From Luteimonas sp. S4-F44 (lineage in GTDB: Bacteria; Pseudomonadota; Gammaproteobacteria; Xanthomonadales; Xanthomonadaceae): a stretch of 64,000 nt of DNA. The stretch is from positions 3,243,501-3,307,500 of the forward strand of contig NZ_CP093340.1 of NCBI RefSeq assembly GCF_022637415.1, in the 5' to 3' direction. The notes below the pieces were generated by a model, which worked only from the letters and a program-made list of their open reading frames with translations, ran no database searches and was not told where the DNA came from. This document shows positions 37,301 through 45,974 of the stretch, piece by piece. Both the position numbers and the translations under genes were made by a program. Each line of letters opens with the position of its first letter. The first letter of the stretch is position 1.

Positions 37301-37899
37301 CCGGTCTGCAGCCGCGAGCCGGCACCGGTCACCGTGGCCTCGCCGTTCAGCCCGACCTGGAACAGGCCACGTCGACGGTCGGGGGTGATCGTGGAGGCCT
37401 GGGCGCCGTCCTCGATGCGCAGCACGCCGTGGGTCCCCTGCCCGCTGGTCCCGGCGAGGCCGACGCTGATGGCGTTGAAGGCCTCGATGCCGGCATCGGG
37501 CCCGGAGACAATCAGACGTGCCGTGCCGCTGCCGAACACGCCGCCGACATCGATCCGGCCGCGCCAGTACAGCTGCGGCGTGCCCGGGGCGACCGTCGCA
37601 CGCAGCCAGCCGTCGCCGACCACGCGGACGTCGACGTCTCCGTCGCCGCCGATCCGCACGTCGCGGTCCAGCCACTCGACCGGTGCATCGACGACGGTGT
37701 CCTCCACGTAGTCCACGCGGGTCTGCGCCGCCAGCGGCCCGGCCAGCAGCGCCGCGGACAGCAGCCCGACGCCGGTCCCCGCGATGCGCACCGGGCGCCC
37801 CGCGCGTCGTGCGCCTCCCCGGTGCATGCGGGCGCACTCGGGCGCGACCTGCACCACGCCGAGTTCGTGGTTGAATACGAGACGGTAGATCCTGTTCAT
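34354..37899 (-). CDS. autotransporter with extended signal peptide (type Va secretion)
   Basis: A 1181-residue protein secreted through its own outer-membrane barrel. It opens with an extended signal peptide region (MNRIYRLVFNHELGVVQVAP) and then the hydrophobic signal ending LAAQ near residue 59. The passenger (about 60-785) is beta-helix-like, Gly/Asp/Val-rich, with two related modules carrying AVYAVDIAGDG or AIYAVDIAGDG, then VTALDPATSYQ-GQRYTIL. A Pro-Glu/Pro-Gly linker (near 795-815) leads to the barrel, about the last 290 residues, ending NWAWRF. AGGAG lies six bases before ATG 37899. It resembles adhesin or AIDA-type proteins with no protease motif. Divergent from the kinase-regulator gene. 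Confidence 0.9.
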   Translation of the reverse strand: MNRIYRLVFNHELGVVQVAPECARMHRGGARRAGRPVRIAGTGVGLLSAALLAGPLAAQTRVDYVEDTVVDAPVEWLDRDVRIGGDGDVDVRVVGDGWLRATVAPGTPQLYWRGRIDVGGVFGSGTARLIVSGPDAGIEAFNAISVGLAGTSGQGTHGVLRIEDGAQASTITPDRRRGLFQVGLNGEATVTGAGSRLQTGEFAMGVVMGHGGGRMQVLDGGLLESDTANLWGNAPADRLPTVRVAGSGSRWTNAGHLDLGGAVEVEEGGVVETGSIEIAGSFDTPHRVGLHIAGEGSRFESAAGILVREGSVTIADGATVSAPDGIVLVGHTAPARPLASFLNIGGGIERVGTNDVPIPGAAMAAGRLDLQTAVRFQANAGGNAQINFNHTDAAYTFGNAIVGVGAINSFAGTTILTGDLSAFAPIAAGSTGRVGVRVAGGSTLVLRGDVNTSDANDDAVYGPEVSSYLIEDGTLVVGGHTGRNHAALGFGSSYSSRVEVQAGWLAGDGTVGTTRVRTGAGISPGDAGSPFGTLDVIGRLLFDDGAVYAVDIAGDGRSDRIVVTADDPLGSPLPGLPGGAVIGAGVDVRVTALDPATSYQDGQRYTILSTDAAIEGSFARALTESAFLDVALEHLPREVGLRIGIRSEGPADLVVEAGQTHTGTAPVGGVRVLAGGTLAPGGRGAFGTLAAGGDLLFANGAIYAVDIAGDGGSDRLTVAGKATLEGGTVEVTALDPATSYQNGQRYTILDAAGGVDGRFGTSASQSAFLTTTLDYATAGQVGLSIALLDDAGPEPEPEPEPEPEPGPGPGPGPVGPNPPPQVFQRVAQTANQYATAIALNGLPQQGQALALYNTLLLFDADGARQAFGHLSGEAYAGLRGQLLEDRFLQSGIGQRLEGRLAGTREAGATVWTGGRGLSQRTDGDGNASEVRTTRQGLQAGVDWSAERWLVGVAGGHDAQRMRMPALASHADVDGNHVGVYAATDIGPASLSGGVTYADYRVKMRREGAIGPRMGQSVESRYDASATAAFLQAGWAVSLGRLALTPSLTLAYRRLDTDAAIETGDATALRIAERKDEHASATLGVRLRRPLSVGAADNATLFGGIAWQHADGDLAPTGRHAFVVGGDAFAIDGAPLARNSGLVDVGVAVSTAPNARLSIAAQGQRGGGTSAFGAQLNWAWRF
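35461..35525. repeat. short tandem repeats encoding a Pro-Glu/Pro-Gly linker
   Basis: Iterated ACCGGG hexamers followed by GGCTCGGGTTC-like units inside the autotransporter gene. They encode alternating Pro-Glu then Pro-Gly dipeptides just before the barrel. Copy number could change by slippage in whole hexamers without shifting the frame. Confidence 0.7.
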
Positions 37900-37972
37900 G
37901 ACGGCTCCTGACTTCGCTTGCTTCGCACCGATGGAGGTCGCGTCCATGCGATCGGACGGACCAGACCAGCGG

Positions 37973-37978
37973 AGCCTA
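37973..37978 (-). promoter_or_regulatory. candidate -10 element of the autotransporter gene
   Basis: TAGGCT on the minus strand, about 74 bases upstream of the ATG. The position of a -35 hexamer 17 bases upstream reads CACGGG, a poor match, and abuts the first of the GGTAMC repeats. This is the layout of an activator-dependent promoter. Confidence 0.3.
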
Positions 37979-38000
37979 GCCAACGCGGACAATCGCCCGT

Positions 38001-38027
38001 GGTACCTTTTGGTAACGGATCGGTAAC
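38001..38027. promoter_or_regulatory. three direct GGTAMC repeats spaced 10-11 bp (candidate winged-helix operator)
   Basis: GGTACC (38001-38006), GGTAAC (38011-38016) and GGTAAC (38022-38027) have start-to-start spacing of 10 and 11 bases, one helical turn. OmpR/PhoB-type winged helices bind such tandem direct repeats next to the -35 region. The adjacent gene encodes a protein with exactly that type of DNA-binding domain, so these are its likely sites; binding is inferred. Confidence 0.55.
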
Positions 38028-38136
38028 GCCGCTCCATCGGAGGTCCGAATGCCCGGACACTGCGGTCGACCGGGGGCGGGGCGGCGCACAAGCGATTGAT
38101 CCGTCAGGGATTTTCAGCTCAGGGAGAGCACCGCAC

Positions 38137-40872
38137 ATGCACGACGCCGCCCATCCCGACGGTGACCGTTACGACTTCCTCTATCGCTTCGGTCACGCCG
38201 AGTTCGACGAGGCGAGCTTTCGCCTGCACGTCCACGGACGACCGGTGGAGGTCGAGCGCAGGGCCCTGGAGGTCCTGGCCTACCTGCTCCGCCATGCCGG
38301 CGAGGTCGTCACCAAGGACGAGCTGCTGGCCGAGGTCTGGGCGGGCCGGGTGACGGTCGACAAGGTCCTGCCCAACGCGATCAACAAGCTGCGCAAGGCG
38401 CTCGACCCCGACACCGCGGCCTTACTGCTCACCCAGCCCCGCGTCGGCTACCAGCTCACCGGGGTGCGCGAGCGCACGGTCGTGCGCAGCCGCACCGCGA
38501 CCTCGACGCTGGGCCTGCAGGCCGGCGACCCGGTGCCGATGCGGCCCAACTTCCGCTTCGAACGCTGCCTGGGCGGCACCCAGGGCAACGAGGTGTGGCT
38601 CGCCGTCCACGTCAAGACCCGCGAGCGCCGGGTCTTCAAGTACGCGCAGGACGGGCGCCGGCTGCATGGCCTCAAGCGCGAGGCAGCGCTGGCCCGGGTC
38701 CTGCAACTGGAGCTCGAACCCGGCCAGACCGGTGGCCTCGCCCGCCTCCACGACTGGAACTTCGCCGGTCCGCCGTTCTTCCTGGAGTCCGCCTGGGGCG
38801 GCCGCACGCTGCGCGAATGGTCGATCGACCACATCGCCGAGACCCCGCGATCCGATCGGCTGACCATGTTCCTGCAGATCGCGCGGACGGTCGACGCCGC
38901 CCACCGCGTCGGCGTGCTGCACCGGGACCTCAAGCCGGCCAACCTCCTGGTCGACCGCGATCCGGTCGCAGGCTGGCGATTGCGTGTCGTGGATTTCGGC
39001 AGCGGTGGGTTGCTCGATCCGGCGCGCCTGGATGCGCTGGGTATCACCCGGCACGACCTGCAGGCCGCGGGCGCGCTCGATCCGGCAGGCACCTCCGGCA
39101 GCGCGTGGTATCTCCCGCCCGAAGTGGTCGCCGGCCGCCCGCAGACGATCCAGAGCGATGTCTACGCGCTCGGCCTGATCCTGTACCAGATGTTGGCCGG
39201 CGACGTCGGGCGTCCGCTGGCGCCGGGCTGGGAACGCGACATCGACGATCCGTTGCTGCGCGAGGACATCACCGCGGCCACGCACTCCGATCCGGCACAC
39301 CGGCTGACGACGGTCTCCGAGCTCGTCGAGCGCCTGCAGACACTCGACTCCCGCCACCGGCAACGCAATCAGGACCGGCGGGCTGCCGAGCAACTGGCCG
39401 GGGCGGAGCGGGAGCTGGCACGTCGCAGCGCGCGGCGGCCCTATCTCGTCGCGCTCGTCTCATTGCTGGGCGGTGGCCTGTTGACCACTGGCTGGCTGCT
39501 GCACGACGCGCGGCAGGCCCGCGAGGAAGCCCGGACGGAGCTGCAGACCGTCAAGGCGCTCAACGACTTCATCAACCAGGACCTCATCGGCCAGGCCAAC
39601 CCCGCGATCAACGGGCGACGCGCAGAGGCGACGGTCCGCGACGTGCTGGTCGCCGCGCGCGACCGCATCGGCGACCGGTTCGACGCGCACCCCCGGGTCG
39701 CGGCACGCATCCACAGCACCCTGTCGGGCCTGTTCGGCAGCATCGAGATGCTCGACCTGGCCGAGCAGGAAGCCCGCCAGGCGCTGGCGATCCAGGAGCG
39801 CACCGAAGGTGCCCGGGAGGCCGGCACCCTGCGCGCCCGGGCCACGCTCGTGCGGCAGCTGAGCCGGCTCGGCCGGCATGCGGAGGTCGATGCGGAACTG
39901 GCCCGCCTGGCGACCGACGACCGCAGCCGGGCCTCGCCGCAGCAGGCGCTCTACTTCGCGCTGGCGCAGGGCATGGCCCTGGTGAACCGGGGCGACATCC
40001 CCGGCGGCATCCCCTACCTGGAACAGGCGGTGGCGCTGTATCCGGAGGCCGAACCGGACGATGCCGCCAGCATCGATGCGTTGCGCATCGATCTGGCCCA
40101 GGTCTACACCCGCAACGGCCAGGAAGATGCCGCCGATGCGCTGATGCTCCACCTCATTGACGAATTGCAGCGGCGCGACCCGGCCCGTCCGCTGCAGCTT
40201 GCGATGGCCCGTCAGGTCCTGGGCGACGTACGCACGCGACAAGGGCGTTATGCCGACGCCGAACGCCTACTCGAGCAGGCCGCGCCCGTGCTGCTGGGCA
40301 CGATGGGCGAGCACAGCGTCAACGCGATGATGCTGGCGACCAGTCGCTCGCTGCTAGCGCGCAAGCGCATGAATTGGCCGCGCGCGATTGCGCAGAGCGA
40401 GCGCTATCTCGCCGCGGCGCGTACGCGGCTGGGGGAGGCGCACGTGATGACGCTGGGCGCCCATGGCCATCTCGGCCAGACGCTGTACCTGGCGGGCGAC
40501 CTGACTCGCGCGCGCGACGAACTGCGCCTATCGCACACGGGGCTGACCGCCCAGTTGCCGCTGTCGACGCCGCTAGTCCGGACCAACGCCCTGTGGTACC
40601 TGATGACCCTGGCCGCGCTGGGCGACTGGGACGCGACCGCCTCGCTGCTGGGCGATCTCGACGCCCACCGCCCCGATGGGGACGAGGACGACGCCGACCG
40701 GTATCTCGTCTCGGGTGCGCGCGGGATGCTGGCCGCTGCGCGCGGCCGGACAGCCGATGCGGCTGCGCTGCTGACGCCGGCGGTCGCCGGACTGGGTGAC
40801 GAGGACCCCGAGGTCCGGGCCGCGGTGCGGGACCGGTTTGAGCGGACGCTGTCCGCGCTGCCGCAGCGGTGA
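38137..40872 (+). CDS. winged-helix / Ser-Thr protein kinase / transmembrane / TPR fusion regulator
   Basis: A 911-residue fusion. Residues of about 10-106 are an OmpR/CadC-type winged helix (EVERRALEVLAYLLRHAGEV, LLAEVWAGRVTVDKVLPNAI, RVGYQLTG). A kinase domain follows (about 138-405): Gly-rich loop GGTQGNEVW (146-154), K168 in VFKYA, HRDLKPAN (262-269, base D264), DFG (286-288), then LPPEVVAG in place of APE, and SDVYALGLILYQML. All catalytic residues are kept. A single membrane segment lies at 436-455, with a helical, TPR-like C-terminal half outside (EQEARQALAIQERT, AERLLEQAAPVL, QSERYLAAAR). The topology puts helix and kinase in the cytoplasm and TPRs in the periplasm. ATG 38137 follows AGGGAG. 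Divergent from the autotransporter. Confidence 0.9.
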   Translation: MHDAAHPDGDRYDFLYRFGHAEFDEASFRLHVHGRPVEVERRALEVLAYLLRHAGEVVTKDELLAEVWAGRVTVDKVLPNAINKLRKALDPDTAALLLTQPRVGYQLTGVRERTVVRSRTATSTLGLQAGDPVPMRPNFRFERCLGGTQGNEVWLAVHVKTRERRVFKYAQDGRRLHGLKREAALARVLQLELEPGQTGGLARLHDWNFAGPPFFLESAWGGRTLREWSIDHIAETPRSDRLTMFLQIARTVDAAHRVGVLHRDLKPANLLVDRDPVAGWRLRVVDFGSGGLLDPARLDALGITRHDLQAAGALDPAGTSGSAWYLPPEVVAGRPQTIQSDVYALGLILYQMLAGDVGRPLAPGWERDIDDPLLREDITAATHSDPAHRLTTVSELVERLQTLDSRHRQRNQDRRAAEQLAGAERELARRSARRPYLVALVSLLGGGLLTTGWLLHDARQAREEARTELQTVKALNDFINQDLIGQANPAINGRRAEATVRDVLVAARDRIGDRFDAHPRVAARIHSTLSGLFGSIEMLDLAEQEARQALAIQERTEGAREAGTLRARATLVRQLSRLGRHAEVDAELARLATDDRSRASPQQALYFALAQGMALVNRGDIPGGIPYLEQAVALYPEAEPDDAASIDALRIDLAQVYTRNGQEDAADALMLHLIDELQRRDPARPLQLAMARQVLGDVRTRQGRYADAERLLEQAAPVLLGTMGEHSVNAMMLATSRSLLARKRMNWPRAIAQSERYLAAARTRLGEAHVMTLGAHGHLGQTLYLAGDLTRARDELRLSHTGLTAQLPLSTPLVRTNALWYLMTLAALGDWDATASLLGDLDAHRPDGDEDDADRYLVSGARGMLAAARGRTADAAALLTPAVAGLGDEDPEVRAAVRDRFERTLSALPQR

Positions 40873-40900
40873 GCGGGGCGACCGCGCGACGCCGCGCCGA

Positions 40901-42106
40901 TCAGCCGACCAACCGCACCCGCGCGAAGTTGCGCTTGCCGACCTGCAGCACGCCCTCGAAGCCGGGCGAAAACACCAGGCCGGCATCTTCGACGACGGCG
41001 CCGTCGACCTTGACCGCTCGCTCCTTGAGCTTGCGATTGGCCTCCGAATTGCTCGGGGTGATGCCGGCGGCGGTCAGCAGTGCGGCGATGCGCAGACCCT
41101 CGGTGGGCACTGCGACATCCTGCAGCGGCAGTGCCGTCACATCGCCCTCGCCGGTCACCGCGGCATGCCAGCCGGCGATCGCGGTCTGCGCTGCGTCGGC
41201 GTCGTGGAAGCGCGTGGCGAGCTCGCGAGCCAGTCGCAGCTTCACGTCACGCGGATTCAGCGCGCCGGCCTCGACGTCGGCCTTGAGCGCCGCGGCTTCG
41301 TCGATGCCGATCTCCAGGCTCAGCAACTCGATCCAGTTCCACATCAGCGCGTCGCCGATCTTCATCGTCTTGTTGACGATGTCGATCGCCGGATCGGTCA
41401 CGCCGATGTAGTTGCCCAGCGACTTGGACATCTTGGCAACGCCGTCCAGGCCAACCAGCAGCGGCATCGTCAACACGACCTGCGGCGCCTGGCCGTGGTG
41501 TTCCTGCAGCGCGCGTCCCATCAGCAGGTTGAACTTCTGGTCGGTGCCGCCGCATTCGACGTCGGCGCGCAGCGCCACCGAGTCGTAGCCCTGCACCAGC
41601 GGATAGAGAAACTCGTGGATCGCGATCGGTTGCTGACCAGCGTAACGCTTGGCGAAGTCGTCGCGTTCGAGCATGCGCGCAACCGTATGCGTGGACGCCA
41701 GCCGGATCATGTCCGCCGCGCCCATCGCGCCGAACCACTCGGAGTTGAAGCGCACTTCGGTGCGCTCGGCATCGAGTACCTTGAATACCTGCGCCTTGTA
41801 GGTCTCGGCATTCGCCAGCACGTCATCGCGCGAGAGCGCTTTGCGCGTGGCGCTCTTGCCCGACGGATCGCCGATCATCCCGGTGAAGTCGCCGATCAGG
41901 AAGATCACCGTGTGGCCCAGATCCTGGAACTGGCGCATTTTGTTGAGCAGCACCGTATGGCCCAGATGCAGGTCGGGCGCGGTCGGGTCGAAGCCGGCCT
42001 TGATGCGCAGCGGACGGTCGAGCGCAAGCCGGGCCTGCAGGTCGTCGCGCTTGAGGATTTCGTCGCTGCCGCGTGCGATCAGGTCGAGGGCTTGGGTCTG
42101 GGACAT
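40901..42106 (-). CDS. tyrS: tyrosyl-tRNA synthetase
   Basis: A 401-residue class I synthetase charging tRNA-Tyr. [20 protein letters not shown] contains the HIGH-like signature, [15 protein letters not shown] the tyrosine-pocket region, and KMSKSLGN the KMSKS loop. The C-terminal 80 residues form an S4 RNA-binding domain ([30 protein letters not shown]). It belongs to the TyrZ-like group found in many proteobacteria. It is divergent from the M23 peptidase gene with 188 bases between. Confidence 0.96.
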   Translation of the reverse strand: MSQTQALDLIARGSDEILKRDDLQARLALDRPLRIKAGFDPTAPDLHLGHTVLLNKMRQFQDLGHTVIFLIGDFTGMIGDPSGKSATRKALSRDDVLANAETYKAQVFKVLDAERTEVRFNSEWFGAMGAADMIRLASTHTVARMLERDDFAKRYAGQQPIAIHEFLYPLVQGYDSVALRADVECGGTDQKFNLLMGRALQEHHGQAPQVVLTMPLLVGLDGVAKMSKSLGNYIGVTDPAIDIVNKTMKIGDALMWNWIELLSLEIGIDEAAALKADVEAGALNPRDVKLRLARELATRFHDADAAQTAIAGWHAAVTGEGDVTALPLQDVAVPTEGLRIAALLTAAGITPSNSEANRKLKERAVKVDGAVVEDAGLVFSPGFEGVLQVGKRNFARVRLVG

Positions 42107-42225
42107 CGGGGAAGGCGTCTCTCGGGAAAAGCCCTCGGCGTATTCACGATGTGAATGCGCGCGCTACGGGCGTTAACGTGTCGTTATCTGGTGAACGGCA
42201 GAAAAATTCCTGCGCTGTCAGTCAT

Positions 42226-42254
42226 TTGACGCATGGAGCTCACATCTCTATGTT
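42226..42254 (+). promoter_or_regulatory. sigma-70 promoter of the M23 peptidase gene
   Basis: TTGACG (42226-42231), a 17-base spacer and TATGTT (42249-42254). This is the best-matched promoter pair in the window. The start would be near 42261, leaving about 34 bases to the ATG. Confidence 0.65.
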
Positions 42255-42294
42255 ACCGCGCTGACACGTCTTTCACGCACCGGGATCCGCCACG

Positions 42295-43770
42295 ATGACG
42301 ACACCCGTCCCGCCGCAGGCCGACGCCCATCACCAGCGCGTGCTCCACGACAACTTGCAGGCGGCAGCGCGCAATACCGCGCAGGAAGGCAGTGTGCGCG
42401 GGATCCGGCTGTATCCGGGACGTTGGACGCGACGCGACTGGGCGCATGCCAGTCTGTTCGCGACATTGGGCGCGCTGGTCGTCGCCTTGGTCCCCGGGTT
42501 TTCGCATGCGATGCGCGATGGCGACGACGATGGCCATCAGTTGGTCACGATGTCGCTGGCGCTGCCGCCACTGACTGCGCAGCAGCGCAGCGCGCTGCAG
42601 ATGCACGACAACTGGCAGTTGATCACCGTCGCCCAGGGCCAGACGCTGGGCTCGATCTTCTCCGAGCTCGACCTGCCGGCGACGACGATGCACCGCATCC
42701 TTGAGCTGCCCGATGCCAAGGCCAAGCTCACGCGCATGCGCCCCGGCACCGAGCTGGGCTTCGACATCGCCGCCGACGGCACGCTTCAAAAGCTGCGCTA
42801 CGACCGTAGCGAGACCGAGCGCGTCGAGCTGACGCTCGCCGGCGATGCGGTCCAGGAACAGGTCATCGAGCGCCCGGTCGAGATCCGCAACGTCGTCATC
42901 AGCGGCCAGGTCGGCCGCTCGCTGTTCCACTCGGCGCGCCGGCTGGGCCTGTCGGGCGCGAACATCAACACGCTGACCGACGAAGTCTTCAAGTACGACA
43001 TCGACTTCAACACCGACGTCACCCAGAACGACCGCTTCAGCGTCGTCGTCGAGCAGGTCTGGCGCGAGGGCGAACTGATCCGCAGCGGCCCGGTGCAGGC
43101 GGCGGTGTTCACCGCCAAGGGCAAGCCGTTCTCCGCGTTCCGCTTCGAGCACGACGGCAAGGCCGAGTACTACAACGCCGAAGGCCGCCCGCTGAAGAAG
43201 AGCTTCATCCGCATGCCGATCCAGTACGCGCGGCTGAGCTCGCGCTTCGGCAGCCGGCGCCACCCGGTGCTGGGCACGATGCGCATGCACAAGGGCGTGG
43301 ACTACGCCGCCGCTACCGGCACCCCGATCATGGCCGCAGGCGATGCCCGCGTGCAGTTCAAGGGCACCCAGCGCGGCTACGGCAACGTCGTGATCCTCGA
43401 CCATGGCCGCGGCCACACCACGCTCTACGCGCACATGTCGCGCTTCGGCAACGTCCGCCAGGGCCAGCGCGTCTCGCAGGGCACGGTGATCGGTTATGTC
43501 GGCGCCACGGGCCTTGCGACCGGTCCGCATCTGCACTACGAGTTCCGCGTCAACGGCCAGCACCGCAACCCGCTGCAGCACACGATGCCCGAGCCCGACC
43601 CGCTGAGCGGCACGGCGCTGGCGCAGTTCCGCCAGCAGACCGGCCCGGCGCTCGCCCGCATCCGCGAGGTCGAAGACATCATCTACGCCGACGTGCCGGC
43701 GCGTCCCGACCCCGAGCGCGCCGACCGCCAGGTCGCCAGCGCCGACGCCGGTCGCAGCACCCGCGGTTGA
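42295..43770 (+). CDS. M23 peptidoglycan endopeptidase (MepM-like)
   Basis: A 491-residue envelope protein. A cytoplasmic N-terminus of about 50 residues is followed by one membrane anchor ([18 protein letters not shown]). The OapA/LysM-like region comes next ([20 protein letters not shown]), then a Csd3-like second domain. The C-terminal M23 domain is catalytically complete: [10 protein letters not shown] (zinc His and Asp), then [10 protein letters not shown] and [12 protein letters not shown] (HxH). It would cut D-Ala-mDAP cross-links to let new glycan strands in. A clear promoter lies 34 bases upstream. anmK follows after 31 bases on the same strand. Confidence 0.93.
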   Translation: MTTPVPPQADAHHQRVLHDNLQAAARNTAQEGSVRGIRLYPGRWTRRDWAHASLFATLGALVVALVPGFSHAMRDGDDDGHQLVTMSLALPPLTAQQRSALQMHDNWQLITVAQGQTLGSIFSELDLPATTMHRILELPDAKAKLTRMRPGTELGFDIAADGTLQKLRYDRSETERVELTLAGDAVQEQVIERPVEIRNVVISGQVGRSLFHSARRLGLSGANINTLTDEVFKYDIDFNTDVTQNDRFSVVVEQVWREGELIRSGPVQAAVFTAKGKPFSAFRFEHDGKAEYYNAEGRPLKKSFIRMPIQYARLSSRFGSRRHPVLGTMRMHKGVDYAAATGTPIMAAGDARVQFKGTQRGYGNVVILDHGRGHTTLYAHMSRFGNVRQGQRVSQGTVIGYVGATGLATGPHLHYEFRVNGQHRNPLQHTMPEPDPLSGTALAQFRQQTGPALARIREVEDIIYADVPARPDPERADRQVASADAGRSTRG

Positions 43771-43801
43771 TCCCACGCCCGGCTCCGGCCGGGCGTTTCG
43801 C

Positions 43802-44962
43802 ATGTCCCAAGCCCCTGCGCGCGCGCCCATGCCCGACCTGTTCCTCGGCCTGATTTCGGGCACCAGTGCCGACGGCATCGATGCGGCGATCGTCGGCTTT
43901 GAGACCGACGCTGCAGGCGGGCTGCAGGCCGATCTGCGCCTGGGCCGCACCTACCCCTGGCCCGACGACCTGCGCACGCAACTGGTGGCGCTGGGACAGC
44001 AGGCCGCGCCGCTGACCCTCGACGACTTGGGCGAGCTCGACAGCCGGATCGCCAAGGGCTTCGCGCAGGCGGCCAACCGGGCGCTCGCCGAGGCCGGGCT
44101 GACGGCTGCGGACATCATGGCGATCGGCTCGCACGGCCAGACGCTACGCCATCGCCCGCAGGGGCGCCGTGGCGATGGGCAGCACGGCTTCACGCTGCAG
44201 CTCGGCGACCCCTCGCACATCGCCGAGCGCACCGGCATCCGCACCGTGGCCGATTTCCGCCGCCGCGACGTCGCTGCCGGCGGCCACGGCGCCCCGCTGC
44301 TGCCGGCGCTGCACGCCGCGCTGCTGCACGCGCCCGGCGAGGACCGGGCGGTGCTCAACCTGGGCGGCATCGCCAACCTCACCCTGCTGCCGGCCGACGG
44401 CGCCGCGGTGCGCGGCTTCGATACCGGTCCGGCCAACGGGCTGATGGACGCCTGGTGCTTGCGGCACACCGGCCAGCCGTTCGACCGCGACGGTGCGCTG
44501 GCGGCCGGCGGTCGAGTCGACCCGACGTTGCTGGCGCGGCTACGTGCGGCGCCCTGGTTCGCGCTGCCGCCGCCCAAGTCTTCGGGCCGCGACCAGTTCC
44601 ATCTGGACTGGGTCGAGACCGCACTGACCGGCGCCGAAGCCCCGGCCGACGTACAGGCGACGTTGCTGGCGCTGAGCGCGACGACGATCGCCGATGCGCT
44701 ACGCGCCACTCAGCCGGATACCGTGCGCCTGATCGCCTGCGGCGGTGGCGTCCACAACCCGGCACTGATGGCGGCGGTGGCCGATGCCCTGCCCGGCATC
44801 GCCGTGGTGTCGAGCGCGGCGCACGGGCTCGACCCCGACCACGTCGAGGCCATGGGCTTTGCCTGGCTGGCCCGGCAGACCGTACTCGGGCTACCGGGGA
44901 ATCTGCCGTCGGTGACCGGCGCCGCCGGTCCCCGGGTCCTCGGCGGCATCTACCCGGCCTGA
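43802..44962 (+). CDS. anmK: anhydro-N-acetylmuramic acid kinase
   Basis: A 386-residue ASKHA kinase that opens and phosphorylates 1,6-anhydroMurNAc released by lytic transglycosylases, giving MurNAc-6-phosphate. [19 protein letters not shown] is the phosphate loop, then [32 protein letters not shown] and [26 protein letters not shown] and [12 protein letters not shown] are also typical. ATG 43829 just before the conserved start is an alternative to 43802. It lies close behind an endopeptidase gene, in keeping with wall turnover, and links functionally to slt. Confidence 0.95.
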   Translation: MSQAPARAPMPDLFLGLISGTSADGIDAAIVGFETDAAGGLQADLRLGRTYPWPDDLRTQLVALGQQAAPLTLDDLGELDSRIAKGFAQAANRALAEAGLTAADIMAIGSHGQTLRHRPQGRRGDGQHGFTLQLGDPSHIAERTGIRTVADFRRRDVAAGGHGAPLLPALHAALLHAPGEDRAVLNLGGIANLTLLPADGAAVRGFDTGPANGLMDAWCLRHTGQPFDRDGALAAGGRVDPTLLARLRAAPWFALPPPKSSGRDQFHLDWVETALTGAEAPADVQATLLALSATTIADALRATQPDTVRLIACGGGVHNPALMAAVADALPGIAVVSSAAHGLDPDHVEAMGFAWLARQTVLGLPGNLPSVTGAAGPRVLGGIYPA

Positions 44963-44979
44963 GCGGCCGGGCACGCGCC

Positions 44980-45798
44980 TCAGACGGAGGCGTTGGGCGA
45001 GGCGCCCAGCACCGCGAACGCGGCCTGCCGTTCGGCCTCGGTCAGATCGATGCGCTGCAGCCCCGCATCGAGCAGCAAGGCCGGCCCGCCGGACACAGGA
45101 CGCAGCGCCAGCGCCTGGCTCTCCCCCATGGGGGTGTCGACCAGCAATGGCGCCTCGTGCTTGCCGAAGCGGACGTTCTGCTTGCCGGCAGCGCGGCCCG
45201 GCAACTTGCCGTAGGCGTAGGTCACGACCGTGCCGCCGAATGAAGACTGTGTCGCCTTGACCTCGACCGGTTCGGGCGTCCAGCGCTGCGGCTGCTGCGC
45301 GGCGCGGTTGAGGCGGCCGTTGCGCACCCAGGTGACGATCGCCACGACGCCGAGGCCGGCGAAGATCCCGAACAGCACCAGGAAGAACGCCACGCGGTTC
45401 CAGAAGCGCTCCAGGCCGATGCTCAGCGCCGCCTTCGACGGATCATCGGCCGCCACCACCAGGCTCGTCGCGTAGTCACCGCGCGAGAACGACAGGAACA
45501 TCAGCGAAATGTGCTTCTCATAGTCGACGCCATCGACGCGGTAGGCGACATCGGCCTCGCAATCGGTAAACACCGCTTTGCGCGTCGTGCAGCGGCCATC
45601 GCGCAGGTCGTAGTCCTCGAGCTCGAGCGGATTGGCGCGGATCTGCATGTCCTGCAGCAGCCCGGGCGCCTGCCACCAGGCGATCGCACCGGCGACCAGG
45701 AACATCAACAAGGCAAGCAGTGGACCGCCGCCCATACCGACGGCCTTGCGGGTGAAGCGCAGATCGCGCTGCGGCAGCAGCGCCTGGAGATTCGACAT
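44980..45798 (-). CDS. hypothetical two-helix membrane protein (DUF3592-like)
   Basis: A 272-residue protein of unknown function with a membrane helix near residues 25-45 (GPLLALLMFLVAGAIAWWQA) and another near 145-165 (VAFFLVLFGIFAGLGVVAIV). The loop between them holds cysteines and a strand pattern (DLRDGRCTTRKAVFTDCEAD, AYRVDGVDYEKHI) like the DUF3592 fold, and is probably periplasmic. The C-terminal half is polar. ATG 45798 is chosen because it precedes the first helix and has AGGA nine bases upstream. It may be transcribed after cyoE, though 176 bases separate them. Confidence 0.65.
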   Translation of the reverse strand: MSNLQALLPQRDLRFTRKAVGMGGGPLLALLMFLVAGAIAWWQAPGLLQDMQIRANPLELEDYDLRDGRCTTRKAVFTDCEADVAYRVDGVDYEKHISLMFLSFSRGDYATSLVVAADDPSKAALSIGLERFWNRVAFFLVLFGIFAGLGVVAIVTWVRNGRLNRAAQQPQRWTPEPVEVKATQSSFGGTVVTYAYGKLPGRAAGKQNVRFGKHEAPLLVDTPMGESQALALRPVSGGPALLLDAGLQRIDLTEAERQAAFAVLGASPNASV

Positions 45799-45974
45799 GA
45801 GTGTGTCCTGGGGGAGCAGGGAAAGGGGGCAATCCGCGCGGCCGCTTGACTGGCGCCGGCCGGCCCCTGCGGGCACAGGCAGGCGACGGGCATGCCCGCG
45901 CGGGCGGCGCTATGTTGCCGCATTCATGAAAACGTTTCCAGCGTTCGCAGACAGGCGGATTCCGAATCGCTTCG

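Noticed and set aside
34972..37911. 979-codon open frame antisense to the autotransporter gene
   Set aside because: Same cause. Its repeated DRRA/QRR-type composition mirrors the real gene's repeats, and it has no ribosome site.
38137..40872. pseudokinase reading of the fusion protein
   Set aside because: Lys, HRD and DFG residues are all present; only the APE motif is altered.
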